Shown here: piece by piece, positions 61,781 to 64,000 of the stretch | Position numbering within the stretch: the stretch's first letter is position 1 | How the letters are laid out: each line of letters begins with the position of its first letter | NCBI GenBank assembly: GCA_964514305.1 | Contig: CAZEQD010000002.1 | Location: 24,581 to 88,580 of the forward strand | Length of the DNA: 64,000 nt | Origin: CAZEQD01 sp964514305 | GTDB lineage: Bacteria > Acidobacteriota > Aminicenantia > Aminicenantales > Aminicenantaceae | Direction of reading: 5' to 3' | Program-made: the position numbers and the translations under genes | The notes under the pieces: model-generated | Database searches by the model: none | Told to the model about the DNA's origin: nothing | What the model saw: the letters and a program-made list of their open reading frames with translations, nothing else

Positions 61781-63613
61781 ATGCCTAATTCCAAACTCTA
61801 TGACGAAGAAGCTTATAAAAAATTTGCAGTTGAGTTGTCTCGAGCCCTCAAAGGCCCAAACATCAAAAGCGTTGACCTGAAATGGCTGGAACCAAGAGCT
61901 AAAGCCACCGGCACTCGCACTAAATATGGTTCTTATGGCTGGCGTTCAGCCATATCCAGCCGTATTGCCCCCAAAACGGTTTATTTAGGAAGCGAGGCTG
62001 TAAGGCTGCCTAATCCCACCTCTGAACAACAATCTCTGATTGCAGCTGCCCCTCAAGAATTAGATAAGGTCCTCCATCTCCTGCGGACTCTTCCTTTTTT
62101 CCATATACGTCGGCGCATGGGAGATAATGATTCTTACAACCCTTTCTGTAACCTCTATCTCTCAGCCGCAGATCTAGTCAATTATCGCCTTGGTTACATG
62201 TGGGGGATAACTATGTTCAAGCCCAAAAAAAAGCCGGGTCCTGAGTTTATAATGGTCCACATTCCTGAGGAGCATCTTCTCCGCCAGCAGGTTCTTGTCC
62301 TTCCCGAAGAAAATATCAATATAGCTCTGGGTACTGACTATATGGGGGAAAATAAAAAAGGTTTCCTGCGTCAGGCAATGTGGCTAGCCGATGAACAGGG
62401 TATGCTCGGTCTTCATGCAGGCACCAAATTGGTCACAGTGAAAGACATCAAGGGACAGTTCAAAACATATGGAGTCTTTCTTTTTGGCTTAACAGCTACC
62501 GGAAAATCAACCTGGTCCTGCCACCAGTTAGGTTTAAATTACGAAGAGGGCGAAAAAACAGAAGTGATACAAGACGATATTGTCTTTTTGAAAAAAGATG
62601 GTTCAGCCTTGGGTTCTGAAAACAACTTTTTTGTTAAAACAGATGTAGAAAAAGAATACCAAGAAGCCATGTATAATGCTTTAATCGATAAATCAGCTCT
62701 CTTTGAAAATGTAATGATTAATTCCAAGGGAGAGGTTGATTTCCTGGATGAAAGTCTAACAGCCAATGGTAGAGCTGTCATCCGTCGCGACAAACTTAAA
62801 GTAGAAGTCAAAGGAAAAATGGTCAGCATCTGTTCCAAATCAGTCAACCTGCCTCCTCTATCAGAACTCGACGGCCTAATTTTTGCTTTTATTACCCGCC
62901 GCAATACTATTATGAGCTTTGCTCAAGAGTTAACACCCCAACAAGCCGCATTGGCCTATCTGTGGGGTGAGAGCACCCACAGTTTTGCTTCTCAACCTCA
63001 TAGAGCAGGCGAATCAGTCCGCATTGTCGGCACGGACCCCTTTATCATTGGCTCCAGAGCGAAAAAGGTCAACCGCTTCTACGAAATCATCATGACCTTA
63101 GTCAGCAATTACCCAGGTAAACTAAAATTCATGCAGTACAATACCGGCGGCCTTGGTGAAATCATAGAAACCTACCAAGAAAATGGCCAGACGAAAAAAA
63201 GATTGGTGCGTAAGGTAAAAAGAGTACCTATTAACCTCATGGCCCAAATTCAAAGAGGAGACTTAAGAGGGACAAACCACTATGAAAAGGGTATTTTAGG
63301 TACTAAGGAAATTAAAATCTGCGAAGGAAAGAGTCTTGAGGAATATGACGTTCACAATTTCTATTCCCAAGAACAAATAAATGATTATATAAAAGATCTT
63401 GTCGAGGGAAGGCGAAAATTTACAGAAGAAGTAGCCGCTGAAGGGCTCCGTCCAGAAATTTTATATGAAGCTGAACGCTCTTTCCGCATTGATAAAAGTA
63501 AAGCTAAACAACAAACAGTCGTCTCAGAATCAGCCCCTCAAGAAGAAAAGCCTTTCTATTACTGGGATTCTAAATCCAGACCAAGGCGTGGCGGTTTCTG
63601 GCGCAACCGCTAA
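61781..63613 (+). CDS. PEPCK-like P-loop protein of unknown activity
   Basis: The 610-residue protein aligns with ATP-type phosphoenolpyruvate carboxykinase in its second half: DYMGENKKGFLRQAMWLADE (the Tyr and Lys of the substrate site), LGLHAGTKLV (the metal-binding His), P-loop FGLTATGKST, VIQDDIVFLKKDG in place of GDDEHGW, and LTPQQAALAYLWGE. The N-terminal oxaloacetate/PEP-binding region differs, and the FEGGCYAK motif is not clear. A basic, Arg-rich C-terminal tail ends GGFWRNR. It is longer than PEPCK (about 530-540). It may be a repurposed kinase. AAGGA precedes the ATG; it is 48 bases after the fusion gene. Confidence 0.75.
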   Translation: MPNSKLYDEEAYKKFAVELSRALKGPNIKSVDLKWLEPRAKATGTRTKYGSYGWRSAISSRIAPKTVYLGSEAVRLPNPTSEQQSLIAAAPQELDKVLHLLRTLPFFHIRRRMGDNDSYNPFCNLYLSAADLVNYRLGYMWGITMFKPKKKPGPEFIMVHIPEEHLLRQQVLVLPEENINIALGTDYMGENKKGFLRQAMWLADEQGMLGLHAGTKLVTVKDIKGQFKTYGVFLFGLTATGKSTWSCHQLGLNYEEGEKTEVIQDDIVFLKKDGSALGSENNFFVKTDVEKEYQEAMYNALIDKSALFENVMINSKGEVDFLDESLTANGRAVIRRDKLKVEVKGKMVSICSKSVNLPPLSELDGLIFAFITRRNTIMSFAQELTPQQAALAYLWGESTHSFASQPHRAGESVRIVGTDPFIIGSRAKKVNRFYEIIMTLVSNYPGKLKFMQYNTGGLGEIIETYQENGQTKKRLVRKVKRVPINLMAQIQRGDLRGTNHYEKGILGTKEIKICEGKSLEEYDVHNFYSQEQINDYIKDLVEGRRKFTEEVAAEGLRPEILYEAERSFRIDKSKAKQQTVVSESAPQEEKPFYYWDSKSRPRRGGFWRNR

Positions 63614-63622
63614 AGGTCTAAA

Positions 63623-64000
63623 TCAGGTCATTCTTCTTTCTATCTCCTCGGCCAAAAGATGAAGAAAAAGGAGGTGCACTTCTTGGACTCGGGGGGTAGC
63701 TGAAGAAGGAACATCCAGCAGATAATCAGGCAGAGAGGCTAAGTCCCCTCCTCCCTTCCCAGTTAAAGCTATAGTCAACATCTTTATTTCTTTGGCTTTT
63801 TTTAAACCCTCAATGACATTTAAAGAATTACCGCTGGTTGAAATCCCTAATGCAACATCTTCTTCCATGCCTAAAGCTTCTATTTGACGACTGAAGACCT
63901 GCGTGAAAGAAGAATCATTAGCAATAGAAGTTAGAACTGAAGTATCGGTAGTCAAAGAAAGGGCTGGATAAGCGCGCCTCTCTTTTAAGAATTTATTGAC
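63623..64000 (-). CDS. gmhA: Phosphoheptose isomerase (GmhA-like SIS protein), N-terminus beyond the window
   Basis: The frame is open to the window edge at 64000, so the start is not visible. The visible 125 residues include FLKERRAYPALSLTTDTSV, IANDSSFTQVFSRQIEALG, GISTSGNSLNVIEG and ALTGKGGG, the GmhA pattern of sedoheptulose-7-phosphate isomerase, and EVHLLFLHLLAEEIE at the C-terminus. It makes the first step to heptose for LPS core. It converges on the PEPCK-like gene with 9 bases between. Confidence 0.9.
   Translation of the reverse strand, partial: VNKFLKERRAYPALSLTTDTSVLTSIANDSSFTQVFSRQIEALGMEEDVALGISTSGNSLNVIEGLKKAKEIKMLTIALTGKGGGDLASLPDYLLDVPSSATPRVQEVHLLFLHLLAEEIERRMT

Noticed and set aside
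1..64000. tRNA, rRNA or CRISPR arrays
   Set aside because: No cloverleaf, ribosomal RNA or regularly spaced direct repeat was seen when reading the intergenic regions; all the gaps are explained by repeats, promoters or short spacers.

Overview
The window is a gene-dense, AT-rich (roughly 40% GC by eye) chromosomal segment of a diderm bacterium. Evidence for an outer membrane: a Tol-Pal operon with TolB and Pal, LptB, LptE and an LptC/OstA protein, LpxK, LpxL-type acyltransferase and a GmhA-like isomerase. Long VPS10/sortilin-type BNR-repeat secreted proteins, periplasmic M20 amidohydrolases, and the mix of a sigma-54 regulatory PTS with Lpt genes resemble Acidobacteriota and especially Candidatus Aminicenantes (OP8). 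That placement is inference from gene content; no rRNA gene lies in the window.

Layout. 1-3561 (minus): an edge gene, holB and uvrA. 4079-6427: an MrfA-like DEAD/H helicase divergent from uvrA. 6460-8531 (minus): TrkA/TrkH potassium uptake. 8689-13875: tolQ-tolR-tonB-like-tolB-pal-cpoB-ssb, then a cupin at 13955. 14393-16835 (minus): ptsI-ptsH-EIIA(Man). 17191-25415 (minus): recJ, lptC/OstA-like, lptB, rpoN, hpf, ptsN, hprK, rapZ, read in that order as one tight operon. 25677-30291: ftsY-ribD-ribE-ribBA-HEAT protein. 30312-32352 (minus): dtd, murJ. rpsT at 32722 is convergent with leuS-lptE-holA (minus, 37071-32978). 37288-39982: a B12/iron-type ABC importer. 40063-42839: three small membrane or helical proteins and enolase. 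42895-51480: methylmalonyl-CoA mutase large subunit, M20D amidohydrolase, ComEC and a VPS10-like protein. 51566-52992: a lipoprotein and an unknown secreted coiled-coil protein. 53583-57859: lpxK-lpxL-rph-UDP-glucuronate decarboxylase-like-glycosyltransferase (frameshifted). 57962-63613: a flotillin, an aminotransferase fused to an HprK/PEPCK-like domain, and a stand-alone PEPCK-like protein. 63623-64000 (minus): GmhA-like, cut by the window edge.

How it fits together. Enzyme I, HPr (His and Ser sites), EIIA(Man), EIIA(Ntr), a core-only HPr kinase, RapZ, sigma-54 and HPF make a phosphorelay with no sugar permease in view, so it probably regulates rather than transports. It shares an operon with LPS export genes. 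Lpt, Lpx, MurJ, Tol-Pal and nucleotide-sugar genes cover envelope construction.

Most distinctive non-coding content: a family of about 165-177 bp elements with terminal inverted repeats and a strong internal hairpin, four copies (3875, 16948, 32478, 53212) plus a partial one (3672). They fill the four intergenic gaps longer than 300 bases (3562-4078, 16836-17190, 32353-32721, 52993-53582), and apart from these elements, a 27 bp inverted repeat and promoter candidates I see nothing else in those gaps. I recognise no known family for this element. Other notable items are two compensating homopolymer frameshifts in a glycosyltransferase, a UvrA with an internal deletion, the paired PEPCK/HprK-superfamily proteins, and several promoter candidates whose -10 box sits so close to the start codon that the mRNAs would be leaderless. 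No tRNA, rRNA, CRISPR array, transposase or prophage gene was seen.
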